In this document: piece by piece, positions 52,606-61,128 of the stretch | Layout: each line of letters begins with the position of its first letter | Numbering within the stretch: the first letter of the stretch is position 1 | Assembly (NCBI RefSeq): GCF_000695685.1 | Contig: NZ_JFFR01000027.1 | Location: 682,001 to 746,000 of the forward strand | Direction of reading: 5' to 3' | Source of the DNA: Vibrio fortis | GTDB lineage: Bacteria; Pseudomonadota; Gammaproteobacteria; Enterobacterales; Vibrionaceae | Length of the DNA stretch: 64,000 nt | Notes under the pieces: model-generated | Seen by the model: only the letters and a program-made list of their open reading frames with translations | What the model was told of the DNA's origin: nothing | Databases searched by the model: none | Position numbers and translations under genes: made by a program

Positions 52606-52945
52606 TTTCCCAACCTCTGACGAAGAAGTACTGCTAATTACGAATTAAGTTAATACTCTATTGTTTGAATTATGAGTGACTCATAATCAAACCAAGTTAT
52701 TTCTTATAAAACATACATAATTTAATATTTAAACTAACAGCAGAGTAACAATATAACAACCTCCTAATTACTAGGTGTAAATCTATTGTTGGTCAAACTA
52801 AGTGACGGATAAAATTGATTTTGTGGCAATAGGTTCTAAATTTTAATTGAATTCAATCGCAAAAATTGACTTTCTAGAAAAGCTTGCTTGAAGTTAGCCG
52901 AAAAACTAAGTTAAAAGCTGCATTCTCTGTGTTAAGGATAACAAT
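52606..52945. other. Divergent promoter region between sensor/T6SS run and HD-GYP gene
   Basis: 340 AT-rich bases with no gene. It must carry the promoters of both divergent transcripts. The only striking element is the dyad at 52663-52692. AAGGA before 52946 is the ribosome site of the HD-GYP gene. I see no sigma-54 GG-GC element. Confidence 0.5.
52663..52692. promoter_or_regulatory. Long dyad-symmetric site upstream of the sensor trio
   Basis: Left arm 52663-52677 (GTTTGAATTATGAGT) and right arm 52679-52692 are reverse complements except for one extra A in the left arm, around a central G. The inner 19 bases ATTATGAGTGACTCATAAT are a perfect odd-centred palindrome. It lies about 60 bases before the first ATG on the minus strand, a good operator position for the sensor/T6SS run. 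No T run, so not a terminator. Confidence 0.5.
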
Positions 52946-54508
52946 ATGCCCAACTCTCTTTTTTCAGTGAGTCAAAAACGGAAAGATAACTCCCCTCAAA
53001 TAATGCAACAACCGCATTCAAAAATAGTTAATCGCCCATGGAAAGTACTACTTATTGATGATGAGCCAGATGTTATTTCTGTATCGAAAATGGCGCTAAC
53101 AGGCTTGAAATTTCAAGATAATCCTCTGGAAATACTCTCAGCATCATCTGCAAAACAAGCGAAAGAGATACTCGAAGAACATTCAGATATCGCGCTTGCT
53201 TTGGTCGATGTGGTGATGGAAACAGACAATGCTGGCCTCGAATTAATCCATTGGATTCGTGAAATAAAGAACAACAAGCAGATACGACTAGTACTAAGAA
53301 CGGGGCAGCCAGGTCAAGCTCCTGAAGAAACCGTCATCAACACCTATGAAATTAATGACTATAAAAATAAAACTGAGCTAAATGCGACACGCCTCAAGAC
53401 TTCTGTTTTGACAGCACTTCGCGCCTACCGAGACATTCGAATCATCTCCTCCAACCAGAACAGGTTGGAGCAGTTGCTGTCCTCAACTGAGGCCATTTTG
53501 GCTCATTCGGAGATAAAAGATTTCCTTCGCGTGGCATATTCTGAGTTAAAGCGCTTCCTAAAACATGACCAATTACAGCTAGCAATCAATATTGAAAGTC
53601 ACATGCCCTATGCTCAGCCAGTCAAAAAGCAGTATTTAATCACTGATGATAACGAGCTATTTGAAGGCGAGTCGATTAGTGCCGTTGAAGACCTCATCGT
53701 TAATTTGCCAACCACGAAACCTGATAAACCCATTATCGACATAAACAGCAAACGACTTCTTCATTGCTTAAAAATCAATGAGTTCGAGCACATTACTATC
53801 GGTTTTAATTTCAAAAATCCGATATCCAAAGGCGTAAGCAACCTACTGCCTCATTTTACTTCTAACTTTGTTTTGGTCTTCAAGAACCTTTTATCTAACC
53901 ACGAGATTCAGGAAGTTCAGCAACAGTTGATGCTAATGCTCAGCGAAGCGATAGAGACTCGCTCTAAAGAGACTGGCGCTCATGTATTGAGAGTGGCTCT
54001 GATCTGCGAATTCATAGCAACACAACTCGGTTTAGGTAAGAAGCATGTTCAAATCATCAAGCATGCAGCGCCAATGCATGACTTGGGAAAAATAGGCGTT
54101 CCGGAGAGCATCCTACATAAGCCTGCTGCCCTGTCTGACGAAGAGTGGGACATTATGAAAACCCACCCAACTATTGGTTACAACCTATTGAGTAAGCTCA
54201 ACTATGGGATTCCTCAGATGGGTGCAATGGTCTCTCTTTCACACCACGAGAAATGGAACGGATCTGGCTACCCTAACCAGTTAGAAGGGGAAGATATCCC
54301 TCTTGAGGGGCGTATCATGGCCATTGCAGATGTTATTGATGCGCTTGGCTCTGCGAGGTCTTACAAAAAAGCATGGCGCGATCAGGATATTATTGACCTC
54401 ATCGAAGACCAAAAAGGGATTCATTTCGACCCTAAAATCGCTGATGTTGCGATTCAGCACTTTGCTGAAATCATGGAAATTCGCAAACACTACCCTGATG
54501 CAGACTAA
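52946..54508 (+). CDS. Response regulator with DUF3369 and HD-GYP c-di-GMP phosphodiesterase domain
   Basis: A 520-residue cytoplasmic protein. Receiver domain at about 32-155 (acidic D38, D39; phospho-acceptor D88 in LALVDVVMETD), a DUF3369 middle (about 160-320), and an HD-GYP domain with HDLGKIGVPE, HHEKWNGSGYPNQLEGEDIP and the GYP triad. All catalytic residues are intact, so it should hydrolyse c-di-GMP when phosphorylated. The histidine kinase gene follows after 17 bases and is its probable partner. Confidence 0.93.
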   Translation: MPNSLFSVSQKRKDNSPQIMQQPHSKIVNRPWKVLLIDDEPDVISVSKMALTGLKFQDNPLEILSASSAKQAKEILEEHSDIALALVDVVMETDNAGLELIHWIREIKNNKQIRLVLRTGQPGQAPEETVINTYEINDYKNKTELNATRLKTSVLTALRAYRDIRIISSNQNRLEQLLSSTEAILAHSEIKDFLRVAYSELKRFLKHDQLQLAINIESHMPYAQPVKKQYLITDDNELFEGESISAVEDLIVNLPTTKPDKPIIDINSKRLLHCLKINEFEHITIGFNFKNPISKGVSNLLPHFTSNFVLVFKNLLSNHEIQEVQQQLMLMLSEAIETRSKETGAHVLRVALICEFIATQLGLGKKHVQIIKHAAPMHDLGKIGVPESILHKPAALSDEEWDIMKTHPTIGYNLLSKLNYGIPQMGAMVSLSHHEKWNGSGYPNQLEGEDIPLEGRIMAIADVIDALGSARSYKKAWRDQDIIDLIEDQKGIHFDPKIADVAIQHFAEIMEIRKHYPDAD

Positions 54509-54525
54509 AGAGCTGAACCACCAAT

Positions 54526-55881
54526 ATGCTTACCAAGAAACTAAATGCCCTTCTCGACCACCCAAGCATCGACCTTGGGGATATCGATTTGCTGGCTAAA
54601 GAAAGCCTTAACCTGCTCAATTCTGCATTACATCTTTCGGATGCGAGCCTGTGGCTAGCAACAGACCAAAATGACGTCAGCTGCGTTTATGCAGAACGCA
54701 AAGAAGATACAAAAATCATTGAAAATCAATCAATTAAGCCGGACGATTACCGCATATTTTTGGATCAAATTCATAGCAAAAGTCACTTAGCCTACACCCA
54801 TACCAACGCAATGAAGGGCCAGTGGCTTAAGATTCCTGACTTTGTCTATTTCCAATCGTACCTAGTGCCTGTAAAGCTGAATCAAGAAATCATTGGGTTC
54901 ATACTACTCAGGCAGGCACCGCATCGCGTTAAGCTAGACCAATCCAGCATTCAATTCGCCATCAGCATTGCGTTCGCCATTGGGAGAACAATAAAGTCGG
55001 CGGAGATGAATCACCATTTTAGCTCGCACACACAACAAGGTTTAGAGCTTCAACAGAGTGTTCAAAGCCAAAATGAGAACATCAAGCAGCTACTGAAAAA
55101 CTTAGAGCAATCGCAGAAATATCAAGTAGAAATGGAGAAAATGGAAGCGCTCGGTCACCTCGTTAATGGAGTAGCTCATGAGGTCAATACACCGCTTGGC
55201 GTTGCTATTACCGCTTTATCGGTGATGGAGGATCATATTAACCAACTTGAGAATGCTTACAACAACCAATTACTTGATGAAAGCACCTTTGTTGACTTCC
55301 TAGAAGGCATACGCCCTGCTCACAAGATGACAAGCTCAAATCTAGAGCGCGCAGCTCAGTTAGTCCAACAATTCAAACAGACATCTGTCCATGAACACCA
55401 TGGTGACGTGGAAAATATAAACGTTTTAAACGTGACTAATGCATTAATTGATAGCATTGAACCTATATATACCCCTTATAATGTAGAGTTCATACTCGAA
55501 ATATCCGAAAACTTAAACATACGTTTAAATACAGGGATACTTGAACAAATTCTTACAAATTTAATTAACAATAGCTGCATTCACGGATTTGAATTAAGTA
55601 AAGAGGACAAAAACCTAATTTACATAAAAGCCATAGAATCTGATAAAGATATAGTCCTGTCTTATCAAGATAATGGAACAGGGATTGAAGATAGCGTTGC
55701 CAATAAATTATTTACTCCATTTTATACAACCAATCGATTAAATGGAGGTACAGGGTTGGGCCTTTCCATTATATATAACCTAATCACCCACAAACTTGGC
55801 GGTGATATTAGAGTAGTAGAGCAAGAGTCCTCTATTGGCGCTCACTTTCAAATACGGTTACCAGATACATCCTCTACATAA
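54526..55881 (+). CDS. Soluble GAF-type sensor histidine kinase
   Basis: A 451-residue protein without membrane segments. An N-terminal GAF-like region (about 20-165), a coiled coil, the H-box LVNGVAHEVNTPLG (phospho-acceptor His), N-box LTNLINNSCIHGFEL, G1 DNGTGI and G2 GGTGLGLSII. Almost certainly phosphorylates the HD-GYP regulator encoded just upstream. No intrinsic terminator directly follows; the hairpin at 56031-56074 lies about 150 bases downstream. Confidence 0.9.
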   Translation: MLTKKLNALLDHPSIDLGDIDLLAKESLNLLNSALHLSDASLWLATDQNDVSCVYAERKEDTKIIENQSIKPDDYRIFLDQIHSKSHLAYTHTNAMKGQWLKIPDFVYFQSYLVPVKLNQEIIGFILLRQAPHRVKLDQSSIQFAISIAFAIGRTIKSAEMNHHFSSHTQQGLELQQSVQSQNENIKQLLKNLEQSQKYQVEMEKMEALGHLVNGVAHEVNTPLGVAITALSVMEDHINQLENAYNNQLLDESTFVDFLEGIRPAHKMTSSNLERAAQLVQQFKQTSVHEHHGDVENINVLNVTNALIDSIEPIYTPYNVEFILEISENLNIRLNTGILEQILTNLINNSCIHGFELSKEDKNLIYIKAIESDKDIVLSYQDNGTGIEDSVANKLFTPFYTTNRLNGGTGLGLSIIYNLITHKLGGDIRVVEQESSIGAHFQIRLPDTSST

Positions 55882-56027
55882 CTTTTATAATCAGCACGCC
55901 ATGTTAGTTGTTTCGATAACGTTTAGTACTTAACACTAATATAGCCACTTATATTTAGAATGTTATCTCGCAGAAGAGAGCTAACAGCTCTAGCAATGTT
56001 ACCAAGCGTAGATTAGCGCCACGAACG

Positions 56028-56074
56028 AAAAAGGCCTACTCATCAGTTCCACCTTTACCGATTGAGTAGGCCTT
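56028..56074 (-). terminator. Rho-independent terminator of the HupE operon
   Basis: A perfect 12-bp stem (AAGGCCTACTCA 56031-56042 with TGAGTAGGCCTT 56063-56074) and 20-base loop, followed on the minus strand by five T. It lies 21 bases past the stop of the anchor-protein gene and may also stop the histidine kinase transcript from the other side. Confidence 0.85.
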
Positions 56075-56095
56075 GACTAACAGCTTTTATCTCGC

Positions 56096-56722
56096 TTAAA
56101 GCATTCGCTTCATCGCCGAATACTCACCTTTAGTACGAATGATCACCATGACGGTGTTGTCATTTCGGTTTCTAAAGAACCAACCGTGATGTCCAGTGAA
56201 CGCGGCAACCAGTACCCCTTCATCGTTCGGTACGCCTCTACCTTTCTCGTAACTGATCGCGTTGCCATTTCCATCGCCATGAGTATCAAAGTTAACCGGA
56301 CCACCCTTGGCTGACCAAGCGAAGGTCGCTGTTTGTCCTTCTGTCATCACTAGCTTAACTTCTGCACCTTCACCCGGTTTTAGTACCAACATCATTTTGT
56401 CTTTCCAAGCTGTGCTTGCTTGTTGTTGAGAGTCAGTACGTGGTTTCGGTTCAGCTTTTGTAACAGGGGTCGCTACGATTACCGCTTGATCGCGCGCCCT
56501 GTCCGCTTCCGCTTCCGCTTCTTGAGAAAGTTGAGTCTTGATCTCTCCCATCTCGGTCAATCCGAGCATTCTGCCAGCACCTGTGGGGTCAATGGCATAC
56601 TCTGCAGGTAAGATAACCGTAACTAAAGTCACAACCGCCACAACAAGAGCGATAGCAGTAGAGCAAACGAGCTGCTTGGTTGTTGGTAACTCGGCTCTGT
56701 TTGGCATGTCTGAATTGTACAT
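56096..56722 (-). CDS. Membrane-anchored periplasmic protein accompanying HupE
   Basis: A 208-residue protein with one N-terminal membrane helix (about 17-38, rich in Val) and a periplasmic part: a Glu/Ala helix, a Pro-rich stretch, and a beta domain with WKDKMMLVLKPGEGAEVKL, VNFDTHGDG and a His-His-Gly-Trp-Phe-Phe motif (HHGWFF). Such transmembrane anchor proteins are regularly encoded next to HupE/UreJ-type genes. The His residues may bind metal. AAAGGAAT precedes ATG 56722; 18 bases after the HupE stop. Confidence 0.75.
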   Translation of the reverse strand: MYNSDMPNRAELPTTKQLVCSTAIALVVAVVTLVTVILPAEYAIDPTGAGRMLGLTEMGEIKTQLSQEAEAEADRARDQAVIVATPVTKAEPKPRTDSQQQASTAWKDKMMLVLKPGEGAEVKLVMTEGQTATFAWSAKGGPVNFDTHGDGNGNAISYEKGRGVPNDEGVLVAAFTGHHGWFFRNRNDNTVMVIIRTKGEYSAMKRML

Positions 56723-56740
56723 GAATAATTCCTTTTCTAT

Positions 56741-57484
56741 TTATTGAGCGACAAAGTAGCCCGTTACTTGATACCCGATAAGCATAAAACCGAGACTCAT
56801 CATTACTACGTTTACCGAATAGGCTTGACGATAGAAACTCGCGTGTCTTCGCCAAAAGCCCATCACGATCAATATGGTGCCAAGGGCCATGAGCTGCCCT
56901 ATTTCCACACCTATGTTGAACGCTAATAGATTAGGGATTAACCCGTCTGGTGAGATGTCATAATCAATGATCTTAGACGACAAGCCAAAGCCATGACAAA
57001 AACCAAACAGTAAGGTCGCGAGCTTGGTATTCGGTTGAACGCCAAACCAGCGCTGAAATGCACCTAGGTTATCCATCGCTTTGTAGACAACCGAGAATCC
57101 AATAATGGCATCGATGATGTAACTGTTGATGCCGATATTGAAGTAGACACCCAATAGCATGGTCGATGAATGCCCTAAGGCAAACAGACTTACGTAAAGC
57201 GCGATGTGTTTCATCTTATAGAGGAAGAAAATCACACCAAACAGGAACAAAATATGGTCATAACCCGTGACCATGTGTTTCGCGCCTAAATACATGAAAG
57301 AGACAACATGTGTCCCAGTAATTTCTTGAATATAGCCTTTATCACCTTCTGCAACGGCGTGCGCCAACACATCACTGCTTAGTAACGTGCAGAAAAGTAG
57401 AATGAAAAAGACCGTCCCATTTTTTATGTGAGTGCCAACGCTATCGTTGAGCCACTTCACCGCATGGGAAGAGGATTGCTTCAT
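56741..57484 (-). CDS. HupE/UreJ-family membrane protein, putative metal permease
   Basis: A 247-residue inner-membrane protein of the HupE/UreJ family, which transport nickel, cobalt or probably zinc. A cleavable or anchored first helix, then six or so helices with the conserved pattern HMVTGYDHILFLFGVIFF, LFALGHSSTMLLG, FGFCHGFGLSS and FNIGVEIGQL, each bearing the family His/Glu. There are no hydrogenase or urease genes nearby, and the operon starts with a Zur-type palindrome, so zinc is the likely metal (inference). Confidence 0.88.
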   Translation of the reverse strand: MKQSSSHAVKWLNDSVGTHIKNGTVFFILLFCTLLSSDVLAHAVAEGDKGYIQEITGTHVVSFMYLGAKHMVTGYDHILFLFGVIFFLYKMKHIALYVSLFALGHSSTMLLGVYFNIGINSYIIDAIIGFSVVYKAMDNLGAFQRWFGVQPNTKLATLLFGFCHGFGLSSKIIDYDISPDGLIPNLLAFNIGVEIGQLMALGTILIVMGFWRRHASFYRQAYSVNVVMMSLGFMLIGYQVTGYFVAQ

Positions 57485-57538
57485 ACAAACTCCGATATAA
57501 ATTGAACTGTTTTAGCTGCGCGTCAACGCAACTCGAAA

Positions 57539-57940
57539 TCAGGCAAATATCGAAAGTATAGGAGGGCGTTCTAAAATGAAGGGGCTGTAATTGGGGTCAC
57601 CAGAAATTCGAGGTTCTCTAACAATGCTCAACAGTTGAGAGCTTGTGATCATCAACTCTGACTTTAAATGACCTTTATCATGATGGTGATTACTCGCATC
57701 ATGATGTGAAACAAAACCAAGTCCTTCTGCCATCTGACTAGACTTATCGATAGCATGATGATCCACGGCATGATGGTGAGCTACATTGTATTGCTTATCA
57801 TCATGGTGATGATGTCCTACAGGGCTATAAGACAAAAGACTATGGGAACGAAACTCCCCAATAACAGAAGCGGTCGACCCCAGCGCGACGATGACGAGCA
57901 TCGACCAACTGATTAACTGTTTGTGCAGTTTCGACAACAT
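57539..57940 (-). CDS. Histidine-rich exported protein, likely zinc-binding
   Basis: A 133-residue protein with a signal-type helix (residues 9-27) and a mature part with several His clusters (GHHHHDD, AHHHAVDHHAID, HHDASNHHHDKGH). No catalytic fold is recognised. It is the first gene of the operon with HupE and the anchor protein and would bind or buffer zinc (or nickel) in the periplasm. ATG 57940 is used because the signal peptide begins there; codons open to 58012 overlap the promoter and Zur-like site. Confidence 0.78.
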   Translation of the reverse strand: MLSKLHKQLISWSMLVIVALGSTASVIGEFRSHSLLSYSPVGHHHHDDKQYNVAHHHAVDHHAIDKSSQMAEGLGFVSHHDASNHHHDKGHLKSELMITSSQLLSIVREPRISGDPNYSPFILERPPILSIFA

Positions 57941-57982
57941 GCTGCGGCTTCCATTGGAGTTAGAACATTTGAGAGTGGCAAC

Positions 57983-57997
57983 TGTTATATTATAACA
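57983..57997 (-). promoter_or_regulatory. Zur-type operator/promoter of the His-rich/HupE operon
   Basis: TGTTATATTATAACA is a perfect 7-bp inverted repeat around one central base and fits the gammaproteobacterial Zur box (GTTATAxTATAAC). On the minus strand a TTGATA, 17 bases and TATAAC form a promoter whose -10 lies within the box, so a bound repressor would block transcription. Expression under zinc shortage is inferred. Confidence 0.72.
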
Positions 57998-58053
57998 AGA
58001 ATAAAATATCAACGATCCTCAAATCACTGCACAACAAATAACGCGATTTATAC

Positions 58054-58084
58054 AAAAAGCGAGTCAATGAAATCAACTCGCTTT
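58054..58084 (-). terminator. Rho-independent terminator of benE
   Basis: A perfect 9-bp stem (AAAGCGAGT 58056-58064 with ACTCGCTTT 58076-58084) followed on the minus strand by TTTTT, 35 bases past the benE stop. Confidence 0.82.
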
Positions 58085-58118
58085 AGAAACTTTTATGCCC
58101 TTATCTAGATCCGAGCAT

Positions 58119-59312
58119 TTATGTTTGTGTTGATGAAGTACTGTTCGTCTGGCATGAGCGCGTTTTATAGTCATGTAGCCAGCAACAAAGCAAACCAATA
58201 CACAATCCCCAAAAGGCACTGCCGATCCCCATTAGGTTGATCCCAGAGGCAGTAAACAAAAAGGTAAACAGTGCGGGTTCTCGATAGTTTTCATCCGCCA
58301 TTGATACTGACAAACAATTTAGTAAGGTCGGCATCACGGCCAAGCCAGCTATCGCAATAACTATCGCTGTAGGGACTGCACTAAACAAGGACACCATTGA
58401 CATACCGAGGACCGCAGCCAGAAGATAAAATACGCCCATTGATATCCCTGCCATGTAGCGTGTTTTCGGATTCTCATCCGCATTTGGTCCCATACAAATC
58501 GCACCCGTAATTGCCGCAAGATTGAACGCAAAGCCTCCCAAAGGCGCTAGTAAAAGGCCTGTCACCCCTGTAGTGGTAATCACCTTAGAGGAATCCACTT
58601 GATAGCCATTGGCTTTTAAGACCGCGAACCCCGGTAAATTCTGCGATGCCATAGTGACAATAAACAGTGGGATTCCAACACTTATTAATGAGAAGAACTC
58701 AAAATCTGGCACCATAACCACAGGAACCGTCAAACCAATGGAAACCTCACTCAAATCAAGCTTACCCATGACAATACACATTCCCAGAGCAACCGCAAAA
58801 ATCGTCGGAATCAGTAGGTTTCCTAGCCAAGATCTTGCCAAAATAAACATGGTGAGCATCACCAAAACAATTTCAACCTCTGTCATTAGAGAGGAAAACA
58901 AACCCAAACCAAATTGCAGCAAAATACCGGCGAGCATAGCGGAAGCGATCGATGTTGGTATGTGCTTAAGGATCTTCTCAAATAAACCAGCTAGCCCAAC
59001 CAAGGTGAGCAACAGTGAACTAAAAAGAAACACAGCAACGGCTTGGTTCATGGTCAACCCTTCAAGGGAAGTGATCAGCAACGCAGCCCCAGGAGTCGAC
59101 CAAGCCGTTACGATCGGCTTCTTATAGTAAAACGAGAGCAAAATCGTTGTAGCCCCCATTCCAATCCCTAATGCCCAGAACCACGATGCGACTTGCTCGT
59201 CCGTTGCGCCGGCACTCATCGCAGCTTGATAGATAATCGCAGCAGCACTCGCATAGCCGATAAATACAGCAATAAAACCGGTCGTAACGTGCGAAAGTTT
59301 TAGCTTAGTCAT
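58119..59312 (-). CDS. benE: BenE-family benzoate/H+ symporter-type permease
   Basis: A 397-residue inner-membrane permease with about twelve helices. The BenE opening (AVFIGYASAAAIIYQAAMSAGAT), YKKPIVTAWSTPGAALL and the conserved GFAFNLAAITGAICMGPNAD identify the family. Characterised members import benzoate, but no aromatic-degradation genes are here, so the substrate may differ. Divergent from the XRE-cupin regulator with two similar operator-like sites between them. Confidence 0.9.
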   Translation of the reverse strand: MTKLKLSHVTTGFIAVFIGYASAAAIIYQAAMSAGATDEQVASWFWALGIGMGATTILLSFYYKKPIVTAWSTPGAALLITSLEGLTMNQAVAVFLFSSLLLTLVGLAGLFEKILKHIPTSIASAMLAGILLQFGLGLFSSLMTEVEIVLVMLTMFILARSWLGNLLIPTIFAVALGMCIVMGKLDLSEVSIGLTVPVVMVPDFEFFSLISVGIPLFIVTMASQNLPGFAVLKANGYQVDSSKVITTTGVTGLLLAPLGGFAFNLAAITGAICMGPNADENPKTRYMAGISMGVFYLLAAVLGMSMVSLFSAVPTAIVIAIAGLAVMPTLLNCLSVSMADENYREPALFTFLFTASGINLMGIGSAFWGLCIGLLCCWLHDYKTRSCQTNSTSSTQT

Positions 59313-59326
59313 GTTAATCGTTCTCC

Positions 59327-59382
59327 ATGTGCGTTATAACGTCCATAGAGTCAATCTAGCATTTGTGCGCTATAACGCACAA
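59327..59382. promoter_or_regulatory. Pair of similar operator-like sites between benE and its regulator
   Basis: Two copies of the core GTGCG-(T/C)-TATAACG: at 59329-59342 (with the perfect palindrome CGTTATAACG at 59332-59341) and at 59363-59382 (TTGTGCG and CGCACAA arms around CTATAA). The centres are about 36 bases apart, in the 101-base gap between the divergent genes. Their position suggests the XRE-cupin protein binds there and controls benE and itself. Confidence 0.65.
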
Positions 59383-59413
59383 CTTGTTTATCGAAAAAGT
59401 TTGTTGAGAAAAT

Positions 59414-59980
59414 ATGCAATCAAAAATAAAGGTGGGTGACAATCTAAGGCGCCTTCGCAAAGAGAAGGGTTGGAGCCTAGATAAAACCGCGCAAGCGACA
59501 GGAGTTAGCAAGGCCATGCTCGGTCAAATTGAGCGTGGAGAGTCCAGTCCAACCGTAGCAAAACTTTGGCAAATAGCGTCGGGGTTCGAAGTTTCATTTT
59601 CCAACTTTATTACAGCGAGCTCGAACAATGAACTCACGAGTCTATTTCGAGATGCTAACGAACTAAGGCGTGAGGAGTACAACATTGGTTTTTTCGTTAG
59701 CTTGCTGTTCCCTTTCGAACCAGCATTGGGCTTTGAGATCTTCGAACTCACTTTGGCACCTGAGTACCAACATAAGTCTGACCCACATAACTTGGGTGTT
59801 ACCGAACATATCTTATGTATTTCAGGAGAGATGGCTGTCTTTTTTGATGGAGAGTGGCATTCATTGCAAGCGGGTCAAGCTGTGCGTTTTAATGCTAATC
59901 AGATACATGGCTACAAAAACATCGGAAAAGACAACGCGGTATTTCATAACGTTATCCATTACCCTGATAGCAAGCAGTAA
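59414..59980 (+). CDS. XRE-family regulator with C-terminal cupin domain
   Basis: A 188-residue transcription factor: helix-turn-helix at about 8-62 (LRRLRKEKGWSLDKTAQATG, VSKAMLGQIERGESSPTV) and a cupin ligand-binding domain at about 110-180 (HILCISGEMAVFFDGEWHSL; FNANQIHGYKNIG). Such proteins usually repress a neighbouring transporter until their small-molecule ligand binds. The divergent benE is the natural target. A start shortly after the second operator-like site fits autoregulation. Confidence 0.9.
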   Translation: MQSKIKVGDNLRRLRKEKGWSLDKTAQATGVSKAMLGQIERGESSPTVAKLWQIASGFEVSFSNFITASSNNELTSLFRDANELRREEYNIGFFVSLLFPFEPALGFEIFELTLAPEYQHKSDPHNLGVTEHILCISGEMAVFFDGEWHSLQAGQAVRFNANQIHGYKNIGKDNAVFHNVIHYPDSKQ

Positions 59981-60080
59981 CATTACTCTACTCTACCGTC
60001 GTTCTCTTTATGTTCCCCAATGGAAAGCGAGTTAAGCGCTCGCTTGCCTGATCCTTGTCTGAATTCTATCTCATCGAAAC

Positions 60081-60102
60081 AGCCGTTGATTTCGGCTCTT
60101 TT
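60081..60102 (+). terminator. Probable terminator of the XRE-cupin gene
   Basis: A short 5-bp stem (AGCCG with CGGCT, 60081-60097) followed by CTTTTG. About 100 bases after the stop. A second hairpin with 7-bp arms (AAGCGAG/CTCGCTT, about 60023-60044) lies before it. Weak but in the right place. Confidence 0.5.
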
Positions 60103-60215
60103 GACTATTGCCTCTACACATCAGAACGCTAATTTAGTAATAATAGAGCTAATACTCCGCCAGTAAGAGCGGATTGAAGGAACATAATTACAAAACGTTA
60201 GGGAATAAACGAACC

Positions 60216-61055
60216 ATGACACAAGAAATGAAACATGCCCTTGTCGTAGAAGGTGGGGCGATGAGAGGCATCTTTGCTGCTGGTGTATTGGACGGCTTTT
60301 TAGACCACAATTACAACCCTTTTGATTTCTGTATCGGCGTATCAGCAGGCTCGACCAACATCGCCTCTTGGCTTTCAAATCAACGCGGTCGAACCTACAC
60401 GATCATATCTGATTACTCTTGCCGACCAGAGTTCATCGACTTCAAGAGATTTGCTAAAGGCGGACACTTATTAGAGCTCGATTGGCTTTGGGATCATATT
60501 GCACAAAACTACCCTTATGACATGCAAGCATTTAATGAGCAGCCACTACCTTTTCACGTCGTTACTACAGATGTTGATAACGGCACGGCTGTTTATACCC
60601 GCGGAGACGAAGAAAATCTTGAAGAATTGCTAAAAGCATCTTGCTCGGTACCTATGGCTTATCGCACTCCCCTGACCATTGATGGCCGCAGAATGATTGA
60701 CGGCGGCGTCGTTGATTCGATTCCTGTCATCGAAGCCTACAACCGTGGTGCCCAAAAGATCACCGTGATCCTCTCTCAAAAACAAGGTTATGAAAAGCGC
60801 CCACCAAGATCGCCTTGGCTAGTTCGAAAACTGTTAAAGAAAACGCCTCAACTCGCTGAAGCAATGATCACTCGTGCCGATCAATATAATCAAACTTTGG
60901 CATTCATTAACAACCCACCACACGACTGCACCATTGAGGTGATCGTCCCCGACGACACCTTTGAGGTTGGCAGATTAACAACCGACAAAGACAAACTAGA
61001 AGCAGGTTATCAGATGGGTCTGAAAGCGGCGGAAAAAGCCCTTCAAAGCACCTAA
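60216..61055 (+). CDS. Patatin-like phospholipase/esterase, YjjU-like
   Basis: A 279-residue cytoplasmic patatin-family hydrolase. Oxyanion loop EGGAMRGIFAAG, nucleophile elbow GVSAGS (Ser) and catalytic Asp in MIDGGVVDSIP are intact. The overall pattern (FNPFDFCIGVSAG-like, HVVTTDVDNG, PWLVRKLLKK) is that of E. coli YjjU. The substrate is unknown, probably lipid. ATG 60216 is taken because family similarity begins there; TTG at 60174 precedes any ribosome site. Confidence 0.88.
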   Translation: MTQEMKHALVVEGGAMRGIFAAGVLDGFLDHNYNPFDFCIGVSAGSTNIASWLSNQRGRTYTIISDYSCRPEFIDFKRFAKGGHLLELDWLWDHIAQNYPYDMQAFNEQPLPFHVVTTDVDNGTAVYTRGDEENLEELLKASCSVPMAYRTPLTIDGRRMIDGGVVDSIPVIEAYNRGAQKITVILSQKQGYEKRPPRSPWLVRKLLKKTPQLAEAMITRADQYNQTLAFINNPPHDCTIEVIVPDDTFEVGRLTTDKDKLEAGYQMGLKAAEKALQST

Positions 61056-61085
61056 AAAAAGAGCCCAAACAAAGGATTGGGCTCT
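61054..61085. terminator. Bidirectional terminator between patatin and endonuclease genes
   Basis: A 9-bp stem (AGAGCCCAA 61060-61068 with TTGGGCTCT 61077-61085). On the minus strand it is followed by seven T, a strong terminator for the endonuclease gene; it overlaps the patatin stop codon. Confidence 0.85.
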
Positions 61086-61128
61086 ATTCAATAATCACGA
61101 AACCATTACTATAGTGGTTATATTCCGT

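Noticed and set aside
57539..57940. CRISPR-like or tandem DNA repeat suggested by recurrent ATGATG/CATCAT runs
   Set aside because: The repeats are His codons of the His-rich protein; spacing is irregular and there are no spacers.
58609..59127. 172-codon open frame on the plus strand
   Set aside because: Entirely antisense to benE, with no family sequence and no ribosome site; codon-structure shadow.
59670..60035. 121-codon frame overlapping the XRE-cupin gene
   Set aside because: Overlaps most of the cupin domain in another frame and has no recognisable features.
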